Origin: Magnolia sinica
Taxonomy: Eukaryota > Streptophyta > Magnoliopsida > Magnoliales > Magnoliaceae
Assembly: GCF_029962835.1 (NCBI RefSeq)
Contig: NC_080582.1
Span: 78,426,177-78,490,176 of the forward strand
Reading direction: 5' to 3'
Length of the DNA stretch: 64,000 bases
The first letter of the stretch is position 1. Every line of letters begins with the position of its first letter. A program made the position numbers and the translations under genes. This document shows, piece after piece, positions 12,363 through 22,215 of this stretch. Under the pieces are notes generated by a model. It had not been told where the DNA came from. It saw nothing but the letters and a program-made list of their open reading frames with translations, and did not search any database.

Positions 12363-13327
12363 ATTTTATGTTTAAATGGCCTTAGGGGCCCTTTTTCTAG
12401 AATGCATGCTCCTAGTGGGCTGAATTTTGGCCCATAGGGCTACTTTAGGGGCCCGCTGGCCCATCCGCGCCATGGGGCAGGTGCCCCATCATAGGATGAA
12501 TGATTGAATTAATTTTAGTGGAGATCAGATACCTTGATCGACCGCAGGGACCCCACTTATGATTGACGGTCGGTGCTCGATCGGGGCCGCGACTATATGG
12601 ATATGAGCTGAGAAATATCTTTAACTCATACCTCAAGTTTGGTTGCAATCTAATGGTCAGAAAGCCACAACTTTGCAAAAGAGTGGGAGGTTCATTTCAT
12701 TTAAGTTTCGGGTTTCAACCTTGGGTATTTGCGTATTTCAAGCACTTGGCCTTTAACACAAGTTATGCAGTTCTAAGTACTATCTTAATTCGTCACTCGC
12801 GATGGACGTCAAGCTCAGTGAGACGGATATTATTCTATAATTTTGAAGCTAGTGGCCCACTAACGAATGGTCTAGAGCTTGTTCAGATAATCGGGGCATT
12901 TTTCAAATGAATTGAGTAAGAAAATTTCTTGGGCACAATTGTTAGGGTATGGATTAACTAAGTTCATAGTGTGGCCTATTCGAAATTAGCAAAAATGATG
13001 ATTTAATCATGATCACTTTAGATCATCGGTTCTTATGCTAAATGAGTGACCGGGTTGATTTAGTTAATTAATTAAGATCCGATCCATAGTTATCTCGAAT
13101 TTAAGTATGTCTTTAATTTAGTTGCGGTTGTCTTGATTATTTGGTGATAGGTCGGCTAGATTTGGGCCATATGTAAACAAATCATGAGGTTAAACTCGAT
13201 GCTTAAGTGACTGAGCGAATTTGTTAGCTTTATATAGTTGATCAATCGAATTCGTGTTGTTCTTTATTGGTATCACCTACATATAGGCTCACCTCGAACA
13301 TCAAGGATCAGTAAGTGAGGACATAAG

Positions 13328-13328
<1 letters not shown>

Positions 13329-13410
<82 letters not shown>
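13329..13410. repeat. (TA)n microsatellite
   Basis: About 41 dinucleotide units near the 5' end of the LTR-like insertion. Confidence 0.95.
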
Positions 13411-13412
<2 letters not shown>

Positions 13413-13452
13413 TTCTTGGATCGAATCAAGTCAGTAAATTCAAAACGTTACA

Positions 13453-13665
13453 GTTTCAGAAAATCCATATGGACGAAAATAATGCAGACATGTTGACAAA
13501 GTTGGTGACCACTAAGAAGTTCAAGCACTACTTGGGCTTGCACAAGGGTGTGGATGGAACTGCATTCCAGGTGAAGATTGCAGCAGGGGGCGATATATGC
13601 TTAAGGTGGAGGTTGCACAGGAGGTCTTCAAGGTGACTTGGTAAAATGCAAGTCATGGTGGAGAT
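13453..13665 (+). pseudogene. Copia-1 RNase H C-terminus and polypurine tract
   Basis: The frame resumes as QKIHMDENNADMLTKLVTTK and continues KFKHYLGLHKG, the usual end of Copia pol. The polypurine-type GGTGGAGAT stands directly before the LTR start TGTTGTGC at 13666. Confidence 0.78.
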
Positions 13666-14257
13666 TGTTGTGCAGAATGCCTTGGATTCTGCCAATCAGT
13701 TGTGCAGAGAAGCCCCTTCTTGGTTCGGCCAGATTTATTTTTGGTTCCACCGAAAAATGGGTAGTTTCTCAAGTTGCACGCTGTAAAGATTTGCATGTTT
13801 TCAATTCGACCAAAAAGTGTAGTCATTTTGGTTTGATTCAGTCCGACCAAACGTGTTACGCAGGTTAGCACAAATCGAGGTATTTAAGTTCGATCGCGAT
13901 TTGGGCTTGTGATTATGAGTGCTCTCTCTAAGGGTAAGGGATTGCAAGGTGAGAGGGGTTTTAAACACTTATAAGGGCTTAGGAAGGGATCTTCTCAAGG
14001 GGCATGGGTTTTTTTAGGGTTGCGCATCGCAAGGGGAGATCGGGTGCTTCTATAATCGAAGAAAGTGAGTGGTGTAAACTCTAAAGTTTTGATTATATTT
14101 GATCTTTGTCCCTTTATGCCATGATTTTCTCCCACAAAGATTTTCTACATAAAATATTTTGTATTCTGTCATAGCTTGCTTTATCGTTTGGTTATTCTGC
14201 TCTCTTCGTTTGTTCTATCTTCATTGAGCATACTTTCACAAAGCACACAGATTAACA
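13666..14257 (+). repeat. Copia-1 LTR (592 bp)
   Basis: The LTR starts TGTTGTGCAG after the polypurine tract and ends GATTAACA. A tail rich in TTTTCTCCC and TTTTCTACAT resembles Copia R/U5 regions. It is followed by GTGGTATTAGATCGG, a good match to an initiator-Met-tRNA primer site, which is expected after a 5' LTR rather than a 3' LTR. Confidence 0.65.
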
Positions 14258-14272
14258 GTGGTATTAGATCGG
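14258..14272 (+). other. Primer-binding-site-like tract after Copia-1 LTR
   Basis: GTGGTATTAGATCGG differs at few positions from the TGGTATCAGAGC-type site of Copia elements. Its position one base after the LTR end supports the reading. Confidence 0.5.
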
Positions 14273-14724
14273 AATTTCTAATACCTAGGGTTCATCTAAG
14301 TTTGTTGAGGGCTCGGAATATCAACAGATAACTTACAATAAAATAACAATAATGATGAGATAACTCTCAATTAAAAGAAATTAGTAAAAGCATATATTTG
14401 AATTTGAAATGGTTTACAACGTGGGATTTAAAAGATATGGGTCGCATTATTTCTCTCACTCTATCTTCCCATTTCTCGTTCTCTCTTCAACTAAATTCAA
14501 GGTTTCTCTGATCTCCTCTCGTTTCACCTCCAAATTTAGTGAAATTACTATTGTAATCTCAACAAATACCAATGCTTGAAACAAGATCCAATACTTCTAT
14601 TTCTGACCCTTGATTTGCATGTGAATTGGATATAAGAATTCAATTTTATAGTATTCTTCCTTTAATGGATTAGATTTAAATTTATGAAAGAAAAAAAAAA
14701 CAGAAACTTTCATGATTTCTCAAG

Positions 14725-14993
14725 AACATATATAATGTTTATATGCCATTTAAGCTATCCATAAGGTTATTCGCACCGGGATGAACTGAAAACACAAATA
14801 TCATCTGATTTAAAACTTCTATGGCTCTTGCAAAGCTTCCAATGGTGGCCATTCAATCCTCACTGTTACGTGTTACGTGGTCCACCTGAGTTTTGAATCT
14901 GCCTCATTTTGGACTCATGTCCTATTGTGAGCTTGCTAGACTGGGACGGAGTGGATTTCTCACAAACATCTCAATGGCCCCACATTGCTTTAA
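14725..14993. mobile_element. Mutator-type MITE, GATTTCTCACAAACAT subfamily, left-truncated
   Basis: The copy shows ATAATGTTTATATGCC, AACTGAAAACAC and a right end GGACGGAGTGGATTTCTCAC followed by AATGGCCCCAC. It is close to copies at 2735 and 55838. Confidence 0.55.
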
Positions 14994-15223
14994 CCTACAA
15001 GAACTTGAATTCACCAGGCCTATGGACCGGTAATCCAGACGGTCTGGTGAGTCTGTATGCAGATGACTGCAAGGCTTAGACCACTAAACTAAGGCCCAGA
15101 GGTTGGACTAGGGCTTAAAAGATAGGTCAGGTCATGGCCAATGATGAATAGCCTGTCTCAGGACATAGGTATTAGTAATATAGACTATAGAATCCATATG
15201 CTAGTATATATAATAATATGAAA

Positions 15224-15399
15224 AACTCAAGTAGTGTGATTGGGTCCTTGCTCTTGCTCCAGTGGTAAACTCTTAGGAGTTTCAACACCTGGTCAAGGGT
15301 TTGAGCACCCTTAGGTGGTGAAATCCCACTAAGGCCTGAGTTTGTGGTGGCCTGTGTGAAAAAACAAAAAAAAAAAAAAAACTCTAATAGTGTGCCATT
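15224..15399 (+). mobile_element. SINE copy 2 (tRNA-derived) with imperfect target duplication
   Basis: Body 15242-15379 has A-box-like TTGCTCCAGTGGTAAAC, B-box-like GGTTTGAGCACCC and an A-rich tail. It shares GAGTTTCAACAC and GGTGGTGAAATCCCACTA with copy 1. The flanks AACTCAAGTAGTGTGATT and AACTCTAATAGTGTGCCATT are recognisable but diverged. Confidence 0.75.
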
Positions 15400-15411
15400 A
15401 GAGTCTGGACT

Positions 15412-15735
15412 AGAGCTGGGCATTGAGTCGAGTCGGACCGAGTTAGGGCTGACCCAACTCAACCTGGTTTTGAAATAAACCTGACCGGAACTCGACCCAA
15501 CTCAGTACTAAGTCCAGCATGACTGGATCCGAGTCCGGGTCAGGTTTTTGATCAAGTCGAGTCAGTACCAAGTTGGATTTCAGGGCCAAGTCAAGTTGAG
15601 TTACTGCATGACCCGAACTTGACTCGGTTTGAGTTCAAATTGAATGAGTCTGCTCCATTCACGTCGAGTCAGTTCTAAACGAGTTGGAGAAATCGAGTCT
15701 GCTGAATCCAGTCGTCCCGTGCCAAGCTCTATGAA
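15412..15735. mobile_element. hAT-like MITE with GAGTCGAG-rich arms
   Basis: The left end TAGAGCTGGGCATTGAGTCG mirrors the right end, which reverse-complements to TAGAGCTTGGCACGGGACG. The interior is degenerate GAGTCGAG/ACTCGAC sequence. No clean target duplication found. Confidence 0.55.
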
Positions 15736-16809
15736 CCGTGCTAGGGCAAGGCAGAGGCTGGCCCTGGCCTGGCCCATTGCCACCCTACTTTCCGGTGGAA
15801 GAAATAATCACATGCGTTTGAATGCATGATAATTACCATACATTCAAGCTGTGTAGGATCCACCTTGTGTGTACATAGAATCCAAACCGTTCATCTAGTG
15901 AGACTCCTCATTGGCACCGCACATCCGAAGAATCTTCCCTGTTTGAGATCTCAAGTGGGACAGCCAGGGAAAAATGTAGAGTCATATGCCTATAGCCTAT
16001 ATAGTCACTTGTCATGGCCCAACTAAATTTCCAAATGCCTTAGTTTTTTTTTTATCCCTTAATCGCGTAGAGCAACTTATGAATGCGTTGGATAATATAT
16101 AAACAACATGGTGGGCCCCACATTCATCTGGGAGTTTCCACGGTGGGCATCCCTTCCCCATTATCCTCCACTTTTCTGCTTGGTGTGATGCCCTTGAGTT
16201 ATGGATCAGCATGGATTTAGAGATCCAGGCCTAACATTGAGGGGCACATCTAATGAACGGGTTGGATGGCACTCACACATCATAGTGGGCCCCACACAGC
16301 TCAAGGTAATAACCATGCGTTGAAACACATGCAACCGTTCCCTGTTCAGTTGAATGCCGACCATAGGAAAGTTTACTGAACTGGAAAAGGTCCATCGATG
16401 AACGGGCAGAATCATCAAGACCCTGCTATCGCGGACACTAGCCTGCCGTTGAAATCACCCCAAGAACATCCTGATCATGGCCCATGTCCAATCAGCAATT
16501 ACAGTGCTAGGGCTTAGATAGCCACTTATTTCCATAATGCAATGGATGCTTTAACAATCATGGCCCATTGTAGATAAAACATAGAAAACACTGCACCAAT
16601 CACATGAATCTTAACCATCTGATTTTGCCAGCAGACAACAATCTTTTTTGAACCGTATGTTTAATGCCCACAAATGGGACGGCTGGGATGGACTGATTTG
16701 TGTGGTTTACAAGCAAGGCTTCACCCTCAGTAAGGCCCACCAACAACTTCCGAGTGGATATACAACACATACATCAAGGTGGGCCGGGTATCACCCACCG
16801 ATTTAGTTC
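15736..16809. other. No gene recognised; scattered MITE ends
   Basis: Isolated MITE core ends (ATGGTGGGCCCCAC at about 16109 and CATAGTGGGCCCCAC at about 16280) occur, but no complete copy. No coding similarity seen. Confidence 0.45.
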
Positions 16810-17243
16810 TAGCTCTGTGGGGCCCACCGTGATGTATATCTTTTATTCATGCCGTCCATCCATTTTGAAAGATCATTTTAGGGCATGAGCCCAGAAAGGA
16901 CGTAGATTGAAGGCTCAAGTAGACCATATTATAGGAAGCAGTGGAGATTGAACTCCTGCTGTTGAAAACTTCTTGGGGGCCACAAAAGTTTTGGATCAAG
17001 CTGATATTTATTATTTCCCTTCATCCAAGTCTACGTGACCTTGTGGACGGGTTGGATGGCAAATAAACATTACAGTAGGCCCTAGGAAGCTCTCAACGGT
17101 AGGAGTTCGATCCCTACTGCTTCCTGTGGTGTAGGAGCCTTCGATCTGCCTCGTTTCTGTGCTCATGCCCTAAAATGATCTGTCAAAATAGATCGACTGC
17201 GTGGATAAAACATATACATCACAATGGCCCCACAGAGGCCCTG
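16810..17243. mobile_element. Mutator-type MITE, near full length
   Basis: It starts TCTGTGGGGCCCACCGTGAT and ends ATCACAATGGCCCCACAGAG, inverted copies. All family landmarks lie between (GATCATTTTAGGGCATGA, GAACTCCTGCTGTTGAAAAC, CCTAAAATGATCTGTC). Confidence 0.72.
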
Positions 17244-17412
17244 AAAGGTTCGTTCCTCTCAACAATTTTTACGAAGAGCGTTGCTAAGCACGCGCGTGTA
17301 CTAGTTAGCTAATGCACAGTATACTAGTTAGATAATGCACACGCAACCACAGATACCAGCATGGCAATTAGGTGAAATATCCATTCCATCCATCAACGGA
17401 ACCTCACCATCC

Positions 17413-18467
17413 TAGGGCTGTACACGAGTCGAGCTAGCTCGAAAAGCTTGCCGGACTTGGCTCGAGTCTGCTCGGATTGACTCGGCTTGAAAGGCCAATT
17501 CAGGGCAAGTCAAGCTTGTTTTCTAAAGGTTGAGTTGAGTTCGAGCCAAGTTTGACCATGGTGCATTTCAACTCGAGCTCGAATATATACATATATATAG
17601 AGAGAGAGTCATGCTCCCCTGCGCACCTTTGCACACGTGCCATGTGTGTCTAATCTGAACGGTCCATGTGATGTGGAATCCCATAAAACCCCATGTGACA
17701 AATTTTCACCCGGATCTAATATTCTGGTGGGCCATAGAAATGAGAAATGCAAATCAAGGGAGGAAACTGTTTTCATTTTTCATGGCCCATCAAAGTTTTA
17801 GATCAAAGTAAAACTTGGGCCTGAGGGGTTTCAGGACGTGCTGCTTCACATGAACGGTTCAGATTTTGGATCCAAATCACGTATAATGGGTTCTCAAAAA
17901 AGTTCGTACGTAGCACGTACTAACTGGTTCGCAGGTGAGCGTTTCCGTGTGTGTGTGTGTGTGTGTGTGTAACTTATAAAAGTTTTTACTAAAAAGTAAA
18001 AAGTAAAAAACTCTACTTGATTGTCCGTCCTCATTCCCTCTCTATCCCTCTCTATCTCTCTACACGAGCAGCCACCAACCAGCCCGCTGCACGGCCACAG
18101 CCCGAACAGCCGCACCCAACACGGCAGCTCGAAACTCTCTGCACCTCTCTATCTCTTTCTTTCTCTCATTCTCTTGATTTTTTCGAGCAACCCGCGCGCC
18201 CAATCCCGACTCGGCGACTCTTCTCAGGCTCGCTCAGCCCATTTGGCTACCACAAACAAATTGACATATGAACAAGCTTGACTCAACTCAAGGTAAACTC
18301 GACTCGACTCGAACCACTAGCTCAACTCGAACTCGACTCGACAGGTTTGGCAAACAAGCCAAGCTTCAATGTTGAGCTCGAGGGCAAGCTCAAGCTCCAA
18401 CTCGAGTATAGCATGGACGAGTCGAGCTGAGCTTGGCCCACCTCAACTCGCCTCGATGTACAGCCCC
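17413..18467. mobile_element. hAT-like MITE (GGGCTGTACACGAG ends) carrying a nested insertion
   Basis: The left end TAGGGCTGTACACGAGTCGA mirrors the right end, which reads CTCGATGTACAGCCCC. Flanks CACCATCC (17405-17412) and AACCATGC (18468 side) match at 6 of 8, fitting an 8-bp duplication. Its CTCGAG-type arms are interrupted at about 17590-18270 by other sequence. Confidence 0.6.
17600..18270. repeat. Nested insert within the hAT-like MITE; CT-rich leader-like stretch
   Basis: The insert begins after (TA) and (GA) runs and has short mirrored motifs (CTGAACGGTCCATGTGA near 17655, TCACATGAACGGTTCAG near 17847). A (GT)n run is at 17948-17970. The 18030-18250 part is CT-rich and lacks a recognisable domain in either overlapping frame. 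Confidence 0.35.
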
Positions 18468-18848
18468 AACCATGCATATGCTACTTCCAAAAGGTAAAGG
18501 CCGTCCACTAACTAGGCATGCTATGATATTAGTAAAACTTAAAATTCGGCTGATTTTTTCACAACCATTTGTTCAGTTAATTGTGGCCCCCCTCATCAGT
18601 AGACTAACCTCATTCTTGAGCTAGGAAATCCACATAGTGATTCCCTTTGGATGGACAGCTTGGATATTGGGCCAGTCTGCCACAATGGTATATGATAGTA
18701 TGTGTATTAGCTGACTTATACAAGCGTGTAGGTATAACAAAGTTCTTTTTATGTATATCCACATAACCTCTTCGTAAAAATTAGGAATGAAAATCATTTT
18801 CATTCCAAGTTCCACTAATAAAATATTTTTAAAAAAAAAAAAAAAAAA

Positions 18849-19330
18849 GAGGATTTTTACCCAAAATTCCTCCAAAATGCTGATTTTACCTAAAAGTGTC
18901 CTGTGAAATTACTAAATTACCCCATATATATTTTTTTTCAAAAGTGATAAAGTTGAGAATTTTAGGGCCCATGTATATGTGTATTACAACCAACCAGTCC
19001 AACATAGACACTCCACTGTGATGATCACTCCAAGAAGGCGGTCGATAGAATCATCAAGATAAGCTACATGTGAATTTGGATGCTTTTGGAGTAGCATGGC
19101 GCACCTCTCGGTTGGATCTGCCAGACCTTTGTGATATGATTTATCTGTTGGATGGGTTGGACTTGAAACAAGTACAGATCTTCCCCACAATTCTCAACTT
19201 GACCACTTTCTCAAGAAAAAAAACAAATAAGGGCAATTTTGTAACATTCCTTTAAAGACAATTTTTTTTTAAAGGCTTTATGTTGTAAATTTTGAACTAC
19301 TGAGCAATTTTGTGGTAAAAATTCTAGCCC
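18849..19330. repeat. Foldback repeat copy A (related to 20047-20613)
   Basis: It shares with the second copy ACATGTGAATTTGGATGCTT, ATCTGTTGGATG, CCCCACAATTCTCAACTT and a TTTTACC/GGTAAAA mirrored terminal zone. Diverged; bounds approximate. Confidence 0.5.
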
Positions 19331-19808
19331 GTTTGGTATGTGAGATTAAATGGTATGGAATTGTATTAGATAGAATTAACACCACTATTGCACAATGATT
19401 GCATGTCGAGAAATACCAACGTATTTCAACTATCCAATCCCACACTTGAGATCAAATTCTTCCTTTGAGAGAAACAAGATATTAAGTGAAACCTACATTT
19501 AGTGTACCATGGAATTCCAATCCATGAACAAGATTTCAAAACTAATACTGGTCACCTATATGAATGTGCAACTTGAATGTCATATGTAAAGGGTGCATTT
19601 GGATAGCCAGCATGAATAAAACACATGCATCAACATGGGGCCCACAGATGTAGTGGATTTTGAAATCCACCAAAAATTCCACAATGTCTACTAATGGGAT
19701 TGTATGATATTATACCTGGATTAATCCAATCATTCCCGTTGTTTTCAAATGTTAGATGGAATTTGCACGGGACCAAATGCAATTCCATCCCACCTTCCAA
19801 ACCAGCCC
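19327..19808. repeat. MITE with GCCCGTTTGG ends
   Basis: Left end GCCCGTTTGGTATGTGAG is roughly mirrored by CCAAACCAGCCC at the right. It has the inner GCACGGGACCAAATGCAATT block that recurs, inverted, in the element near 42640. Likely Harbinger-type by its ends, unproven. Confidence 0.45.
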
Positions 19809-20046
19809 GAAAAAAGATTGAGTATCAATTAGTTTAACAAAAATGTTAGATGTTAAAATTTCAAAGTTACAGACCACTCGTTGTTTTACCATTGACCTTT
19901 CAACATTTTTGAGCTCTCCAAGCCAAATAATAGAAACACGATGGTACTTCACATATTCCCATTTTTTAAGAATTCCATGTCTGTTTTCAATATGCCTTGT
20001 TTAGCTCCATCTCTCCAAACAACCAAGCTCGGAGCACCAGAAGACT

Positions 20047-20613
20047 TGGGATTTTTACTGTAAAATTTCTCAGGAATTAGGATTTTACCAAATAATGCCT
20101 CAAGGAATCAAAACTTCTGCACGACAGGTGCAATTACCAAAATGCCCTTTTTCACTTTTTCATTAAAATTTGTAAAACTCAAAAATAGCAGGGCCCATGT
20201 GGTATGCATATGACATTCAACTCATTCAACATATAAACCCTACCATGACAATTACACAAACCAAAATTCTAGCCAATCAAATCTTCAGATAGGCTACACA
20301 TGAATTTGGATGCTTTTGGATGGTGTATATTATTTTTCATGGTGTAGATCACCTTATGATCAGATCAGCCAGATTTTAGTTCATTTGATCATCATGGCAG
20401 GATGCATCTGTTGGATGGTTAAATATCATATGCATACCACACTGCCCCACAATTCTCAACTTCGCAACCTTTAAAAGAAAAAATTAAAAATAAACAAGGG
20501 CACTTTGGTAATTGCTCCTCTCGAGAAGCACTGCCTCAGAATTTCCATTAGTCGAGGCAGGCATTATTTAGTAAAATCCAAATTCCAGCAGAAATTTCCA
20601 GTAAATATCCCAA
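20047..20613. repeat. Foldback repeat copy B with long terminal inverted zone
   Basis: Left TTGGGATTTTTACTG and GGATTTTACCAAATAATGCC mirror right GGCATTATTTAGTAAAATCC and CAGTAAATATCCCAA. It is the better-preserved relative of the 18849 copy. Confidence 0.6.
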
Positions 20614-20845
20614 CTTTTTCTAGCCATTTTTTTAGAGTTTCAAGGCCAAAACCAAGGTGAAACCAGGATTAAACTAGAAGCCTTGCCTCAAGATGGCAGT
20701 CACACTAAATCTCCAGATGGAGGAGATACATGGAATACATCACCTAACACTAAGACCGCAGTCATGAACATCAAAGGTCTCCACCATATAATGCAGCTAT
20801 CACTTACTACAGGTTTCCATTCAACACAGTTTCCCAAAAGCCTAC

Positions 20846-21430
20846 TCTAATGTCTATGGGACGACTCGACTCGGCAGACTCAACTTGTCCAACTTGTTTA
20901 GACCTCACTCGACCCAAACCGAGTGGGTGAGTCGATCCGAACCAAGTAGACTTCATCCAATCCGAACTCAAACCGAGTCAAGTCCGGGTAACCCTGTAAC
21001 TCGACTTGACTCGACCCGAAATCCGACTCGATACTAATTCGACCCAAAATCCAACTCGATACTAACTCAACTTGATCCGAAACCCAACTCATACATATAA
21101 ATAAATAATTTTTTAAAAAAAAAAAAAAAACCAGATTTGACACTTCAGATCTGAGATGCCGTGTAGCTTATAGAGAGGCTGCAATTCCGGCATATGCACC
21201 TAGGTTCTGAGGAGTGATTTCAGCCCACAGATACCCGCCACACCCGACCCGACTCAGTACCTGTGACCGGGTCAAACTCGTTCTGGGTTAGTCCAAGCCA
21301 GACTCGGGCTCGGATCGGGTCAGGCATGCTAGACTCTGTACCGAGTCAGGTCGAGTTCGGGTCAGGTCTATTTCAAACCGGGTCGAGTCAGGTCAGCCCT
21401 AACTCGGTCTGACTCAACGCGATGCCCAGC
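20846..21430. mobile_element. hAT-like MITE with GAGTCGAG-rich arms
   Basis: The right end GCGATGCCCAGCTCTA is the inverse of the left end of the 15412 element. The arms are dense in CTCGACTCGACCC. A short non-repeat centre lies at about 21090-21230. Confidence 0.55.
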
Positions 21431-21995
21431 TCTATCCATGGGGTAGGGTACAATGCGGTTATCCATAAACAAAGGTTTCCACAAAACTAACCCTACTTAC
21501 CCTCTACTCCGCACAGTACTTTTCAACATACTCTAGCAAATGCAACCCAGCAGTACATGGTCCCAGTTTTAGGAGAATGCATATTTGCATTTTAGCACCC
21601 ACTTAGTGCCTGGATGGTCCAGATTTTGCTCTGGTATGCGTTGTTGGCACATCGAGTGTGGACAGTCCACTCATCAGCTTGATCACACATGTATATTAAG
21701 TGCGGACAATGGGTTGTGCATTTTTATCCATCCATATTAGTACAAATGAAATTGATGAGTAGGTTGCTACTGAAACTTGCTTGATTTCCCAGCTGGAGGA
21801 TTGCATCTTCAACAAACCAGAAAGGGAACCGAACAGCACAAATGCATGTGAAGACATCCATCGTGTGCCAATGTAGCAGGTTCATGCAAGGTTCAGGTCA
21901 TAAAACAGGTGAGTCACACCATCTTCCACATTTATATAGGGAGAAAAAAAAAAGGAACGCCAACATAGGAATTCACACTCACCAAATTCACATAT

Positions 21996-22053
<58 letters not shown>

Positions 22054-22141
22054 AATGGTCAGTTCTACTCACTTTAAAAGGCAGTTGAAAACAGGAAGCC
22101 CGACAAGATCACTTCCATTCATCATCGTTCCTCTTTTTTCT
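21431..22141. other. SKA2 3' flank; no gene recognised
   Basis: Includes the likely SKA2 3' UTR and polyadenylation region. A (GA)n run at 22009-22049 produces a spurious repetitive frame. No coding similarity seen. Confidence 0.5.
22009..22049. repeat. (GA)n microsatellite near the SKA2 3' end
   Basis: About 20 GA units, around 95 bases past the SKA2 stop codon on the minus strand, where it would read as (TC)n in the transcript. Confidence 0.95.
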
Positions 22142-22215
22142 TTAGCTGTTTTGAACTATTGCTGAGAAGAGCAACTGATTGATATCTTCCGAGTCTGAAA
22201 AATGCTCCTCATCCC
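22142..22215 (-). CDS. SKA2: SKA2 exon 5 (residues 133-156 and stop)
   Basis: The exon completes the split glycine, then encodes an acidic run ([13 protein letters not shown]), [10 protein letters not shown] and TAA at 22144-22142. Acceptor TTGCAG lies at 22216-22221. Downstream, the 3' flank holds a (GA)n tract at 22009-22049, probably within or near the 3' UTR. Confidence 0.84.

Larger units (their letters stand above)
6371..13452 (-). mobile_element. LTR-like insertion (solo-LTR or large derivative) in Copia-1
   Basis: On the minus strand it starts TGTAACGTTTTG at 13452 and ends GGGTGTTATA at 6371. The flanks GTTTT (6366-6370) and GTTTC (13453-13457) fit a 5-bp target duplication. The 3' end, the GGTGTTTTAAAACACC palindrome at about 6779, and a leader-like zone at 12150-12310 match the insertion at 47943-51404, read in the opposite direction. 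No gag or pol is visible. Extra length comes from later insertions, including MITE segments and (TA)n at 9795 and 13329. Confidence 0.68.
5490..14257 (+). mobile_element. Copia-1: internally deleted Copia relic split by an LTR-like insertion
   Basis: Reverse transcriptase and RNase H fragments lie at 5490-6370, and the RNase H tail resumes at 13453, followed by a polypurine tract (GGTGGAGAT) and an LTR at 13666-14257. The split is at 6371-13452. The left part has a second interruption by a SINE at 6056-6180. No 5' LTR is visible; the left end is truncated. Confidence 0.75.

Noticed and set aside
18017-18281. Two overlapping Ser- and Pro-rich frames
   Set aside because: CT-rich tract read in two frames with no domain; inside a nested repeat.
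21842-22165. 107-residue frame with Arg-Glu repeats
   Set aside because: It is driven by (GA)n and overlaps the SKA2 last exon on the other strand.
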